A stretch of 64,000 nucleotides of DNA from Mycolicibacterium rutilum. GTDB taxonomy: Bacteria > Actinomycetota > Actinomycetes > Mycobacteriales > Mycobacteriaceae. Below are positions 47,573 to 55,952 of the stretch, in pieces. The stretch spans positions 5,580,001 through 5,644,000 of the forward strand of contig NZ_LT629971.1 of NCBI RefSeq assembly GCF_900108565.1, given 5' to 3'. The stretch's first letter is position 1. The number at the start of each line of letters is the position of its first letter. A program made the position numbers and the translations under genes. Under the pieces are notes generated by a model that saw only the letters and a program-made list of their open reading frames with translations, searched no databases and was not told the origin of the DNA.

Positions 47573-48724
47573 CGCACGCGACATCACCACGCGCTGAATC
47601 TGATTCGTGCCCTCGTAGATCTGGGTGATCTTGGCGTCGCGCATGTAGCGCTCGACCGGGAAGTCGGTGGTGTAGCCGTAGCCGCCGAACAGCTGGACGG
47701 CGTTGGTGGTGACCTCCATCGCCACGTCGGAGGCGAAGCACTTCGACGCCGAGGAGATGAAGCCCAGGTTGGGTTCGCCGCGCTCGGCGCGGGCCGCGGC
47801 GGTGTACACCATCAGCCGCGCCGCCTCGATCTTCATCGCCATGTCGGCGAGCATGAACTGCACGGCCTGGAAGTCGCCGATCGGCTTGCCGAACTGCTTG
47901 CGTTCCTTGACGTATGCCACCGACGCGTCGAGCGCGCCCTGCGCGATGCCCACGGCCTGCGCGCCGATCGTCGGGCGGGTGTGGTCGAGGGTGGCCAGCG
48001 CGGTCTTGAAGCCGGTGCCGGGCTCGCCGATGATCCGGTCGCCGGGGATGCGGCAGTCCTCGAAGTACAACTCGGTGGTGGGCGACCCCTTGATGCCCAT
48101 CTTCTTCTCCTTGGCGCCGACGGAGAAGCCGGGATCGTCCTTGTGCACCACGAACGCCGAGATGCCGTTGGCGCCCTTGTCGGGATCGGTCACCGCCATC
48201 ACCGTGTACCAGGTGGAGTGCCCGCCGTTGGAGATCCAGCACTTGGCGCCGTTGAGCACCCACTCGTCGCCGACCGACTGCGCGCGGGTGCGCATCGACG
48301 CGGCGTCGCTGCCCGCCTCGCGCTCGGACAGCGCGTAGGACGCGACCGCGTCCCCAGCGGCGATCGACGGCAGTACCTGCTTCTTGAGCTCTTCGGACCC
48401 GCGCATGAGCAGACCCATCGTGCCGAGCTTGTTGCAGATCGGGATCAGCGACGACGAGGCGCACACCCGGGCCACCTCTTCGATCACGATGCAGGCGGCC
48501 ACCGAGTCGCCGCCCTGGCCGCCGTACTCCTCGGGGATGTGGATCGCGGCCATGCCCGATGCGGTCAGCGCGGCCAGCGCCTCGTCGGTGTAGCGCGCCT
48601 TCTCGTCGACGTCGGCGGCGTGCGGGGCGATCTCCTTGTCGCACAGGTCGCGCATGACGGCGCGCAGCTCGTTGTGCTCGTCGGACAGCTGGAAGGCATC
48701 GAACGACGGGTTACTGATCGACAT
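47561..48724 (-). CDS. fadE25: Acyl-CoA dehydrogenase FadE25
   Basis: 387 residues. Signatures include YALSEREAGSDAASMRTRA, the base-bearing IYEGTNQIQRVVMSRALLR at the end (catalytic Glu in the YEGT motif), and QLFGGYGYTTDFPVERYMRD. It has the length and form of short/branched-chain acyl-CoA dehydrogenases with FAD. It corresponds to Rv3274c. The GTTACTCGCCAGTAAC palindrome lies 12 bases upstream of its ATG. Confidence 0.96.
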   Translation of the reverse strand: MSISNPSFDAFQLSDEHNELRAVMRDLCDKEIAPHAADVDEKARYTDEALAALTASGMAAIHIPEEYGGQGGDSVAACIVIEEVARVCASSSLIPICNKLGTMGLLMRGSEELKKQVLPSIAAGDAVASYALSEREAGSDAASMRTRAQSVGDEWVLNGAKCWISNGGHSTWYTVMAVTDPDKGANGISAFVVHKDDPGFSVGAKEKKMGIKGSPTTELYFEDCRIPGDRIIGEPGTGFKTALATLDHTRPTIGAQAVGIAQGALDASVAYVKERKQFGKPIGDFQAVQFMLADMAMKIEAARLMVYTAAARAERGEPNLGFISSASKCFASDVAMEVTTNAVQLFGGYGYTTDFPVERYMRDAKITQIYEGTNQIQRVVMSRALLR

Positions 48725-48735
48725 ACATGCTCCTC

Positions 48736-48751
48736 GTTACTCGCCAGTAAC
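48736..48751. promoter_or_regulatory. Palindrome upstream of fadE25
   Basis: GTTACT-CGCC-AGTAAC, six-base arms, ends 12 bases before the start codon, where it would block initiation or transcription. The same motif with one change lies upstream of desA3 (3028-3042). Confidence 0.65.
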
Positions 48752-48790
48752 TTTACTCTGGCCGACGACCGCGATGCGGCGTGGGCCAGG

Positions 48791-49315
48791 CTACTCCCCG
48801 CGCTGACCCCCGAGCAGGCGCTCTCGCAGCGCCGCGTCCTTGGCCAGCACGGTGTCGTGCAGGTCGGCCTGGAACTGCGCGACGCGGGCCCTCAGCGCGG
48901 TGTCGGCGGCGCCGAGGATGCGCACCGCGAGCAGCCCGGCGTTGCGGGCACCGCCGATCGACACCGTGGCCACCGGGACCCCCGCGGGCATCTGCACGAT
49001 CGACAGCAGCGAGTCCAGACCGTCGAGGCGGGCCAGCGGGACCGGCACGCCGACCACGGGCAGCGGCGTGGCCGAGGCCACCATGCCGGGCAGGTGGGCC
49101 GCTCCCCCGGCGCCGGCGATGATGACCTCGATGCCGCGTTCGGCCGCGGTCTGGGCGTACTCGAGCATGCGGACCGGGGTGCGGTGCGCGGACACCACGC
49201 CCACCTCGAACGGCACGTCGAACTCGGCCAGCGCGTGCGCGGCGTCCTCCATCACCGACCAGTCGCTGTCGCTGCCCATGATCAGGCCGACGCGCGGCGC
49301 AGGAGCGCTACTCAT
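48791..49315 (-). CDS. purE: N5-carboxyaminoimidazole ribonucleotide mutase PurE
   Basis: 174 residues from ATG 49315 (MSSAPAPRVGLIMGSDSDW). GSDSDWSVMEDAAHAL, VVSAHRTPVRMLEYA and IIAGAGGAAHLPGMVASAT are the PurE active-site loops (Ser, His, Gly-rich). It rearranges N5-CAIR to CAIR in purine synthesis. Its start overlaps the end of purK by eight bases. Confidence 0.97.
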   Translation of the reverse strand: MSSAPAPRVGLIMGSDSDWSVMEDAAHALAEFDVPFEVGVVSAHRTPVRMLEYAQTAAERGIEVIIAGAGGAAHLPGMVASATPLPVVGVPVPLARLDGLDSLLSIVQMPAGVPVATVSIGGARNAGLLAVRILGAADTALRARVAQFQADLHDTVLAKDAALRERLLGGQRGE

Positions 49316-50528
49316 GTGGGTCCCATCCGTCCGTCCATTCCGCGTGCGACAACCAGTGTGCCGCCCTGGTGGCGCGTTCGCGTACCGCGGCGACGTAGCC
49401 GTCGTCGTCCGCCGAGCCCGTCGCTGCGCCGATGATGTTGACATGGCCGATCTTTCGGCCGGGCCGCTCCGCCTTGCCGTACAGGTGCACCTTCGCGTCC
49501 GGCATCCGGGCGAACAGGTGGTGCAGCCGCTCGTCCATCGTCATCGCCGGACTCTGCGGCGCCCCAAGCACATTGGCCATGACGGTGATCGGGGCGATCG
49601 GCCCGGTGTCGCCGAGCGGATAGTCCAGCACCGCGCGCAGATGCTGTTCGAACTGACTGGTGCGCGCGCCGTCCATCGTCCAGTGGCCGGAGTTGTGCGG
49701 GCGCATCGCCAGTTCGTTGACCAGCAGCGCGCCGTCGACGGTCTCGAACAGCTCGACGGCCAGCACCCCGACCACCCCGAGCTCGGCGGCCAGCTTCAGC
49801 CCCAATTGCCCTGCCGCCGAACGCAAATCGTCGTCGAGCCGAGGCGCCGGGGCGATCACCTCGACGCAGATGCCGTCGCGCTGCACGGTCTGCACGACCG
49901 GCCACGCCGCGCCCTGGCCGAACGGCGAGCGCGCCACCAGGGCCGCCAGCTCGCGTCGCATCGCGACCTTCTCCTCGATGAGCACCTCGGCGCCGCCGGC
50001 CAGGTAGCGCTGCGCGGCGTCGCGGGCGTCGGCGACGTCGCGGGCCAGGGTCACGCCGCGGCCGTCGTACCCGCCGCGCGCGGTCTTGAGCACGACGGGC
50101 CCGCCCACCTCGGCGGCGAACGCGTCGACGTCGGCGAGGTCGCGGACCTGAGCGAACCGCGGCATCGGCGCCCCCAGTTCGGCCAGCCGCCTGCGCATCA
50201 CGAGCTTGTCCTGGGCATGCACCAGCGCCGACGGCGGCGGCGCGACGTTGACGCCGCCGGCCACCAGCTCGTCGAGCAGGCCCGCCGGCACGTGCTCGTG
50301 GTCGAAGGTCAGCGCGGCCGCACCCGCGGCGACGCGGCGCAGTGCGTCGGGATCGGTGTGCTCACCGAGCACGACGTCGGGGCTGACCTGCGCGGCCGGG
50401 TCACCGGCGTCGACGGCGAGCACGCGCAGCGTCTGACCGAGCGCGATCGCCGCCTGATGGGTCATCCGGGCCAGCTGGCCACCGCCGACCATCGCCACCA
50501 CGGGCGGCCCACTGGGGTTCTGCGACAC
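49308..50528 (-). CDS. purK: N5-carboxyaminoimidazole ribonucleotide synthase PurK
   Basis: 406 residues, ATP-grasp fold: VAMVGGGQLARMTHQAAIALGQTL opens the protein; LKTARGGYDGRGV binds ATP; ELAMRPHNSGHWTMDGARTSQFEQHLRA is the catalytic C-terminus in two segments. It makes N5-CAIR from AIR, bicarbonate and ATP, feeding PurE. Start ATG 50528 is kept. Divergent from the GtrA gene. Confidence 0.96.
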   Translation of the reverse strand: MSQNPSGPPVVAMVGGGQLARMTHQAAIALGQTLRVLAVDAGDPAAQVSPDVVLGEHTDPDALRRVAAGAAALTFDHEHVPAGLLDELVAGGVNVAPPPSALVHAQDKLVMRRRLAELGAPMPRFAQVRDLADVDAFAAEVGGPVVLKTARGGYDGRGVTLARDVADARDAAQRYLAGGAEVLIEEKVAMRRELAALVARSPFGQGAAWPVVQTVQRDGICVEVIAPAPRLDDDLRSAAGQLGLKLAAELGVVGVLAVELFETVDGALLVNELAMRPHNSGHWTMDGARTSQFEQHLRAVLDYPLGDTGPIAPITVMANVLGAPQSPAMTMDERLHHLFARMPDAKVHLYGKAERPGRKIGHVNIIGAATGSADDDGYVAAVRERATRAAHWLSHAEWTDGWDPHE

Positions 50529-50631
50529 GTCCCAATGGTGTCATGACCAGCCGCCCGGGCACCCGCCCGCATACCCGTCGCGACCTGCGCGGGTACGCGT
50601 AGGCTGCGTAATTTCCGTACACTGCCCTGTT

Positions 50632-51306
50632 GTGTCCTTCACCGATGCGACGATCGCACGGCTGCCGCGTCCGGTACGGCCGTACTTCGAACGCCATCAC
50701 GAACTGATCAAGTTCGCGATCGTCGGCGCGACCACGTTCATCATCGACACGTCGGTGTTCTACACGCTCAAGCTGACGGTCCTCGAGCCCAAGCCGGTGA
50801 CCGCGAAGATCATCGCCGGCATCGTCGCGGTGATCGCGTCCTACATCCTGAACCGCGAATGGAGCTTCCGCGACCGCGGCGGGCGTGAGCGCCACCACGA
50901 GGCGCTGCTGTTCTTCGGGTTCAGCGGGGTCGGCGTGCTGCTGTCCATGGCGCCGCTGTGGTTCTCCAGTTATGTGCTGATGCTGCGGGTGCCCGAGGTC
51001 AGCCTGACCGTCGAGAACATCGCCGACTTCATCTCGGCCTACATCATCGGCAACCTGTTGCAGATGGCGTTCCGGTTCTGGGCGTTCCGGCGCTGGGTGT
51101 TCCCCGACGAGTTCGGCCGCAACCCGGACAAGGCGGTCGAGTCGCTGACCGCGGGCGGCCTGGCCGAGGCGATGGAAGAGCATCACGAGCACCACGTGGC
51201 CGAGCAGGCCGACGAGGGGAATGTCACCCCGCTGCGGACCCGCCGCGCGCGGCGCCTGGCTCAGCTCGGCGACTCCTCCGAGCCCAGGGTGTCGAAGACT
51301 TCGTGA
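50632..51306 (+). CDS. GtrA-like membrane protein (Rv3277 type)
   Basis: 224 residues from GTG 50632. Four transmembrane helices of the GtrA family start with FAIVGATTFIIDTSVFYTL, then a helix around KIIAGIVAVIASYILNREWSF, LLFFGFSGVGVLLSMAPLW and YIIGNLLQMAFRFWAFRRWVF. GtrA proteins flip or shuttle lipid-linked sugars. The cytosolic tail (from about 165) is long and His/Glu/Arg-rich (EEHHEHHVAEQADEG). Its end overlaps the PH-domain gene by 46 bases on the other strand. Confidence 0.92.
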   Translation: MSFTDATIARLPRPVRPYFERHHELIKFAIVGATTFIIDTSVFYTLKLTVLEPKPVTAKIIAGIVAVIASYILNREWSFRDRGGRERHHEALLFFGFSGVGVLLSMAPLWFSSYVLMLRVPEVSLTVENIADFISAYIIGNLLQMAFRFWAFRRWVFPDEFGRNPDKAVESLTAGGLAEAMEEHHEHHVAEQADEGNVTPLRTRRARRLAQLGDSSEPRVSKTS

Positions 51307-51779
51307 TACAGCAGCGAGTGGACACGTTCCACTCGCGGGATGTCGTAGAACTCCAGCGGGTCCTGCGCGGCTGACTCGATGATCAGCGTGCCGGTGCGCA
51401 GGATCCGATCGAGCAGACCGTGCCGGAACTCGACGCTGTTGATGCGCGCCAGCGGGATGTCGATTCCCGACCGGGTCAGCACGCCGTGCCGGAACATCAC
51501 CCGGCGGTCGGTGATGACGAAATGTGTTGTCCACCAGTTCAGGAACGGCCACACCGTCAGCCACCCGACGATCACCAGCCAGATCGCGGCGATGACGATC
51601 AGCACGACGTTGCGCGCGGTGGGTTCCCAGTCGGTTTGGTTGACGTAACCGGCGCCGAACGCGGCCAGCGCGGTCACCACCAGCAGGATCAGGATCGGGC
51701 CGATCAGCCGTTTCCAGTGCGGGTGGCGGTGCAGCACCACCTGCTCCTCGGCGGCCAGCACGTTGTCCGGATACCCCAT
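51261..51779 (-). CDS. PH-domain membrane protein (Rv3278c type)
   Basis: 172 residues from ATG 51779 (MGYPDNVLAAEEQVVLHRHPHWK), the family start; a codon three residues upstream is rejected. Two helices (about 28-47 and 60-80) are followed by the bacterial PH domain (YdbT/YdbS type) FVITDRRVMFRHGVLTRSG and IPLARINSVEFRHGLLDRI. Role unknown; it lies beside GtrA in mycobacteria. Confidence 0.9.
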   Translation of the reverse strand: MGYPDNVLAAEEQVVLHRHPHWKRLIGPILILLVVTALAAFGAGYVNQTDWEPTARNVVLIVIAAIWLVIVGWLTVWPFLNWWTTHFVITDRRVMFRHGVLTRSGIDIPLARINSVEFRHGLLDRILRTGTLIIESAAQDPLEFYDIPRVERVHSLLYHEVFDTLGSEESPS

Positions 51780-51909
51780 GATCAGCACTTTATCGGGGAA
51801 ACTGATCTTGGCATGCGCGAAACAGCCGGCAAAACGCGGGCGGGCGCATTGCCGAGGCAGCCGATGACCCGACCCGGAACGCGATGTCTTTCTAACTTAA
51901 AGTTGCGTC

Positions 51910-52683
51910 ATGCGAGAGGTCCTGACGCGCAAGGCGTTCACCGCGGTCGACACCCTCCTGTCGTCGGGACGGGCGGTCGCGCGCCGGGCGCTGGGCGCCG
52001 CCCGGCAAAACGGTCAGCGCTACGTGGACCTTCAGGATCGCGCGTGGGCGACCGATATCGCGTTGTCGCGGCAGATGCTGCGGAACATGCAACAGGCCAA
52101 GTGGGGTGATCTGCTCTGGGGTGAGGACTGGGCGTCGGGCCAGGTGCCGCTGATCCACTGGAAGGGCGTCCCGAACATCAAGGACCCCTACGACCTGGCG
52201 CTGGTGCCCCTGCTGCTGTCCGAACTGAAGCCGGCCACCGTCCTCGAACTGGGCAGTTACGTCGGCGGCAGCGCCCTGTGGATGGTCGACCTGCTCGAGA
52301 GCTTCGGCGTGGACTCGCAGATCGTGTCCTTCGACATCGACATCAGCCGGGTCGTCGTGGAGCACCCGCGGATCCAGTTCGTCCAGGCCGACTGCACGAA
52401 ACCCTCGACGTTCGACGGGCCGTGGTTCGACCTGCCGCATCCCTGGCTGGTTATCGAGGACGCGCACGTCAACACCTACGAGATGCTCGAACACTTCCAC
52501 CCGCACCTGCGGCCCGGCGACTATCTGATCGTCGAGGACACCGCGTTCATGATCGACAAGTACCAGGCCCTCGAACGCTTCGCCGGCAACCATGCCGGCG
52601 ACTACAAGGTCGACACCCGGTTCACCGACCTGTGGGGCTACAACGGGACGTTCAGCTTCAACGGCTATCTGCGGCGGATGTGA
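51910..52683 (+). CDS. CmcI/rhamnosyl O-methyltransferase-family protein
   Basis: 257 residues. After a helical N-terminus, VPLIHWKGVPNIKDPYDLALVPLLLSELKP leads into the SAM motif ATVLELGSYVGGSALWM, then IVSFDIDISRVVV and HPWLVIEDAHVNTYEML. This is the cephalosporin-hydroxylase/CmcI-like methyltransferase family, some mycobacterial members of which O-methylate rhamnose in glycolipids. It lies alone on the plus strand and converges on the first lipase-like gene (three-base gap). Its place beside the polysaccharide cluster suggests a sugar as substrate; that is inference. Confidence 0.82.
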   Translation: MREVLTRKAFTAVDTLLSSGRAVARRALGAARQNGQRYVDLQDRAWATDIALSRQMLRNMQQAKWGDLLWGEDWASGQVPLIHWKGVPNIKDPYDLALVPLLLSELKPATVLELGSYVGGSALWMVDLLESFGVDSQIVSFDIDISRVVVEHPRIQFVQADCTKPSTFDGPWFDLPHPWLVIEDAHVNTYEMLEHFHPHLRPGDYLIVEDTAFMIDKYQALERFAGNHAGDYKVDTRFTDLWGYNGTFSFNGYLRRM

Positions 52684-52686
52684 GCA

Positions 52687-53871
52687 TCACCGCGGGCAGC
52701 CGCCGCTGACCGGCTTGTCGGCGAACCGGTCGGCCAGCCAGGCCAGCGCCGCGGTGACGTCGATGTCGTGGTGGTCGCTGCCGGGCTGGAACTGTGTCTC
52801 GACGGTGCCGCCGATGCGGCACGCCCGCGCGATGGCGTCGCGGGTCCACTGCTCGTCGATCGAGGCGTCGCGGCCGCCGAAGGCGACGAACAGCGGTGCG
52901 CTCAACGGTCCCTGGGGCACCGCCCAGTCGCGCAGGTAGCCGCGCAACCGATCGGCGGCCTGCGGTGTCGCGGGCGCGAGGTCGCCGGGCCGCACCGCGC
53001 CCTCGGCCTCCGGCCTGCGGTCCTCGACGTCCCCGCGGCACGCGGTCAGCACGTCCCAGTACTGCGCGACGGCGCCGCGGCGGTAGTCGTCGCGGGCCAG
53101 GTCGGGATGGATGCGGGCCAGCGCCTCGAGCGTGGTGGCCAGCGACCGGGTCTGGTCGATGGTCATCGTCCCGGCGAGCGCCTTGTCCACCAGGCCCGAC
53201 ATGTCGGCGGCCGGTGCGATCGCGGCCGCGCCGACGAGGTCGAGTTCCGGCGCGTAGCCGGCGGCCTGTTCGTCGGCCGACCAGGCCGCCGCGCCGCCCT
53301 GCGAGGCGCCGAACGCCGCCCACCGCGACGACACGCCTGTGAAGACGTGCCGCAGGGCGCGCACCGAGTCGATCACGTTGTACCCGGCGGTGCGGTGGTC
53401 GAAATAGCGGTGCGGCCCCGGTGTGCCCAGCCCCGCGTAGTCGGTCACCGCGACCGCGTAGCCGCGGTCGACGAGCCCGCCGACGAACCCGATCATGCCG
53501 CGCAGCGTCGGGGATTGCGACGGCGCGCACTGCTCGTCGATGCCGGTCGTGGGGTGGGCGAACCCGATGACCGGCCAGCCGCCGGCGGGCGGCGGGCCCG
53601 CAGGAACGAAGACCATGCCGGTCACGTCGGTCTGGCTGCCGTCGGCCGCACCCGACCGGTAGGTGACCGACGCGCGCTGCATCCGGCGCTTACCCGAAGC
53701 CGTTGCGGCGGTGGGTAATTCACGCACCGTGACCACCGAACCGGGACCGGGGGTGTCGGCGGCGGACGGTCGGTCGTCGGCCGCACCGCGCAGCCGTGGC
53801 CAGATCACCACACCGGCGGCCACGATCAGCACCGCGGCGACCAGGGCGATGGCCCACCGATTCCGTCGCAT
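52687..53871 (-). CDS. Secretory lipase-family alpha/beta hydrolase 1
   Basis: 394 residues with an N-terminal anchor (6-24) and no lipobox. Oxyanion region WPVIGFAHPTTGIDEQCAPS, nucleophile elbow AAFGASQGGAAAW (Ser190), acid FVAFGGRDASID and a His in GSDHHDIDVTAALAWLADRFADKP. The family is the fungal-type secretory lipase (LIP) fold, common in actinobacteria. It likely acts outside the cell on acyl esters. It is the 3'-terminal gene of the run, ten bases after birA. Confidence 0.88.
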   Translation of the reverse strand: MRRNRWAIALVAAVLIVAAGVVIWPRLRGAADDRPSAADTPGPGSVVTVRELPTAATASGKRRMQRASVTYRSGAADGSQTDVTGMVFVPAGPPPAGGWPVIGFAHPTTGIDEQCAPSQSPTLRGMIGFVGGLVDRGYAVAVTDYAGLGTPGPHRYFDHRTAGYNVIDSVRALRHVFTGVSSRWAAFGASQGGAAAWSADEQAAGYAPELDLVGAAAIAPAADMSGLVDKALAGTMTIDQTRSLATTLEALARIHPDLARDDYRRGAVAQYWDVLTACRGDVEDRRPEAEGAVRPGDLAPATPQAADRLRGYLRDWAVPQGPLSAPLFVAFGGRDASIDEQWTRDAIARACRIGGTVETQFQPGSDHHDIDVTAALAWLADRFADKPVSGGCPR

Positions 53872-53881
53872 CCGGCCCCGC

Positions 53882-54679
53882 CTACGCCTGGGGCCGCAGG
53901 TGCACGATGTCGCCGGCCGAGATGGTCACGGCCTTGCCCGCCGTGTCGACGAGCAGCCTGCCCTCGTCGTCGACGTCGACCGCGGTCCCGACGATCTCCT
54001 GATCACCCGGCAGGATCGCGCGCACCCGCTGACCGAAAGTCGCGCTCTGGGCGCGGTAGTCGCGGTGCAGGGCGCTGTCGGCGCCCGCGTTCGCCCGCCA
54101 CGCCGCGAGGCGGTCACCGAGCGCGCGCAGCAGGTCCGCGACGATGCGGTGACGGTCCGGGCGCGTCACGCCCAGCTTGGTCAGCGACGCCACCCCGTCG
54201 AGCGGCACCTCGTCGGCGGCCAGCGAGACGTTGAGGCCGACCCCGATCACCACCGCCTGCTGGCCGGGCGCGACCTCGGCGAGGATGCCCGCCAGTTTGT
54301 CGTCGCCGGCCAGTACGTCGTTGGGCCACTTCAGCGCCGCCTCGACGCCGAGCGCGGCGACGGTGTCGATCACCGCCACCCCGGTCATCAGCGGCAGCCA
54401 ACCCCACGCGCGGGTCGGCACACCGGACACGTCGACGCCGACGGACATGATGACCTGCGCGTGCGGCACGCCCGACCAGCTGCGGCCGCGCCGGCCGCGG
54501 CCCGCGGTCTGGTGCTCGGCGATCAGCACCGCGCCGTCGATGTCGTCGTGTTCGGCCCGCGCAAGCAGGTCGGCATTGGTGGACCGGGTCTCGGCGATCA
54601 CATCGAGGCGCCGCCACACCGGCCCGAGCACGTCGGCGCGCAGCGCGGCGCCGTCGAGCGGGACGCGGTCAGCAGTCAT
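53882..54679 (-). CDS. birA: Biotin-protein ligase BirA
   Basis: 265 residues, mono-functional (no helix-turn-helix). The biotinyl-AMP loop GRGRRGRSW, ALKWPNDVLAGDDKLAGILAE and VVIGVGLNVSLAADEVP carry the catalytic residues, with a small SH3-like C-terminus. It biotinylates acyl-CoA carboxylases. In M. tuberculosis the neighbours are Rv3278c and accD5. Here two lipase genes flank it: its start overlaps lipase 2 by 11 bases and lipase 1 begins 10 bases past its end. Confidence 0.96.
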   Translation of the reverse strand: MTADRVPLDGAALRADVLGPVWRRLDVIAETRSTNADLLARAEHDDIDGAVLIAEHQTAGRGRRGRSWSGVPHAQVIMSVGVDVSGVPTRAWGWLPLMTGVAVIDTVAALGVEAALKWPNDVLAGDDKLAGILAEVAPGQQAVVIGVGLNVSLAADEVPLDGVASLTKLGVTRPDRHRIVADLLRALGDRLAAWRANAGADSALHRDYRAQSATFGQRVRAILPGDQEIVGTAVDVDDEGRLLVDTAGKAVTISAGDIVHLRPQA

Positions 54680-55922
54680 TGGGCGCGGGTTTCCCGGCGA
54701 AGCGGTCCGCCATCCAGTCGAGCATGTTGAGCGCGTTGGCGGGGTTGTGCCCGGCCTGGGGATCGAACCGCACCGTGATGACGCCGCCCATCGTGCAGGC
54801 CCGTTCGATCGCCCCGGCCGTCCAGGCCGCGTCGATGTAGGGGTCCTTCCCGCCGTACCACACGTAAAGCGGTGCGCTGAGCGGCTTTTGGGGAAGCGCC
54901 CAGTCCTGCAGATAACCGCGGAGCCGGTCGGCGGCCTGCGGGTCGCGTGGCGCGAAGTCGCCGCCGCCCAGCTGTTTGACCGCGGTGCCGCGCCGGTACG
55001 CGCCGGCTTCGGTGCAGTCGGACAGCACGTTCCAGTAGTGCGCGGCCGCGCCGCGCCGGAAGTCGTCGCGGTCCAGGTCGGGATGCAGCCGCGCCAGCGA
55101 CTCGACCACCATCTGCATGACCGGCCGCTGCTCGGTGGTCAGCGTGCCCTGCGCGGCCTTGTCCACCAGCCCCGAGATGTCCGCGGCCGGTGAGGACGCC
55201 AGCGCGCCGACCAGTTTCAGGTCGGGCGCGTAGGTCGCGGCGAGTTCGTCCGATGCCCACGCCGCGCCGCCGCCTTGGGAATCGCCGAGCGCGGCCCACC
55301 GGTCGGACACGTCCGGAAAGGTGTGGCGCAGCGCGCGCACCGCGTCGATCAGATTGCGTCCCGCGGTCGCCGAGTCCGAATAGGGATGCACGCCTTTGAC
55401 GCCGAGGCCTTGGAAATCGGGCAGTGCGACCGCGTAGCCGCGCCGCGCCAGCACCCGCACCACGTTGACCAGATTGGACAGCGTCGGCGACAGCGACGGC
55501 CCGCACTCCCCCTCGATGCCCAGGGTGCCGTGCCCGAACGCCACCACCGGCCAGCCGCCCGCGGGGGCTTGGCCGCGCGGGGTGAACACCGAACCCGACA
55601 CCACGGTCGGCGCGTCGTCGTCTCCGGACGTCGAGCGGTACACCACCCGGGCCGCGACGAAGTCGCGACCCTCGATCGTGCGGGTGACGCCCGGCATGGT
55701 GGTCGCGGTGATCAACGACCCCGGCCCGGAATCGGTGAGATCCGCGGACTGCACGGGCACCGGAGGGCCGCCCGAGGACGGGAACTGGTTCAGGAAGCGT
55801 GAGACCACGACGGTCGCGATGGGTTGCAGGTTGGCCGCCGCGACGACCCCGAGCACCACGACGATGACGACACCGGCCCACAACGCTGTCGCGCGCAAAC
55901 CGCCGCCGCGTTGGTTATTCAT
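54669..55922 (-). CDS. Secretory lipase-family alpha/beta hydrolase 2
   Basis: 417 residues. N-terminal transmembrane segment (14-35). WPVVAFGHGTLGIEGECGPS, nucleophile elbow AALGDSQGGGAAWASDE (Ser215), acid VWYGGKDPYIDAAW and QAGHNPANALNMLDWMADRF with the probable His. Compared with lipase 1, the loops are different enough to suggest old divergence. It ends 11 bases inside birA. Confidence 0.88.
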   Translation of the reverse strand: MNNQRGGGLRATALWAGVVIVVVLGVVAAANLQPIATVVVSRFLNQFPSSGGPPVPVQSADLTDSGPGSLITATTMPGVTRTIEGRDFVAARVVYRSTSGDDDAPTVVSGSVFTPRGQAPAGGWPVVAFGHGTLGIEGECGPSLSPTLSNLVNVVRVLARRGYAVALPDFQGLGVKGVHPYSDSATAGRNLIDAVRALRHTFPDVSDRWAALGDSQGGGAAWASDELAATYAPDLKLVGALASSPAADISGLVDKAAQGTLTTEQRPVMQMVVESLARLHPDLDRDDFRRGAAAHYWNVLSDCTEAGAYRRGTAVKQLGGGDFAPRDPQAADRLRGYLQDWALPQKPLSAPLYVWYGGKDPYIDAAWTAGAIERACTMGGVITVRFDPQAGHNPANALNMLDWMADRFAGKPAPNDC

Positions 55923-55952
55923 GACCTCCGTAGTATGGCCGACGGCGCGCGG

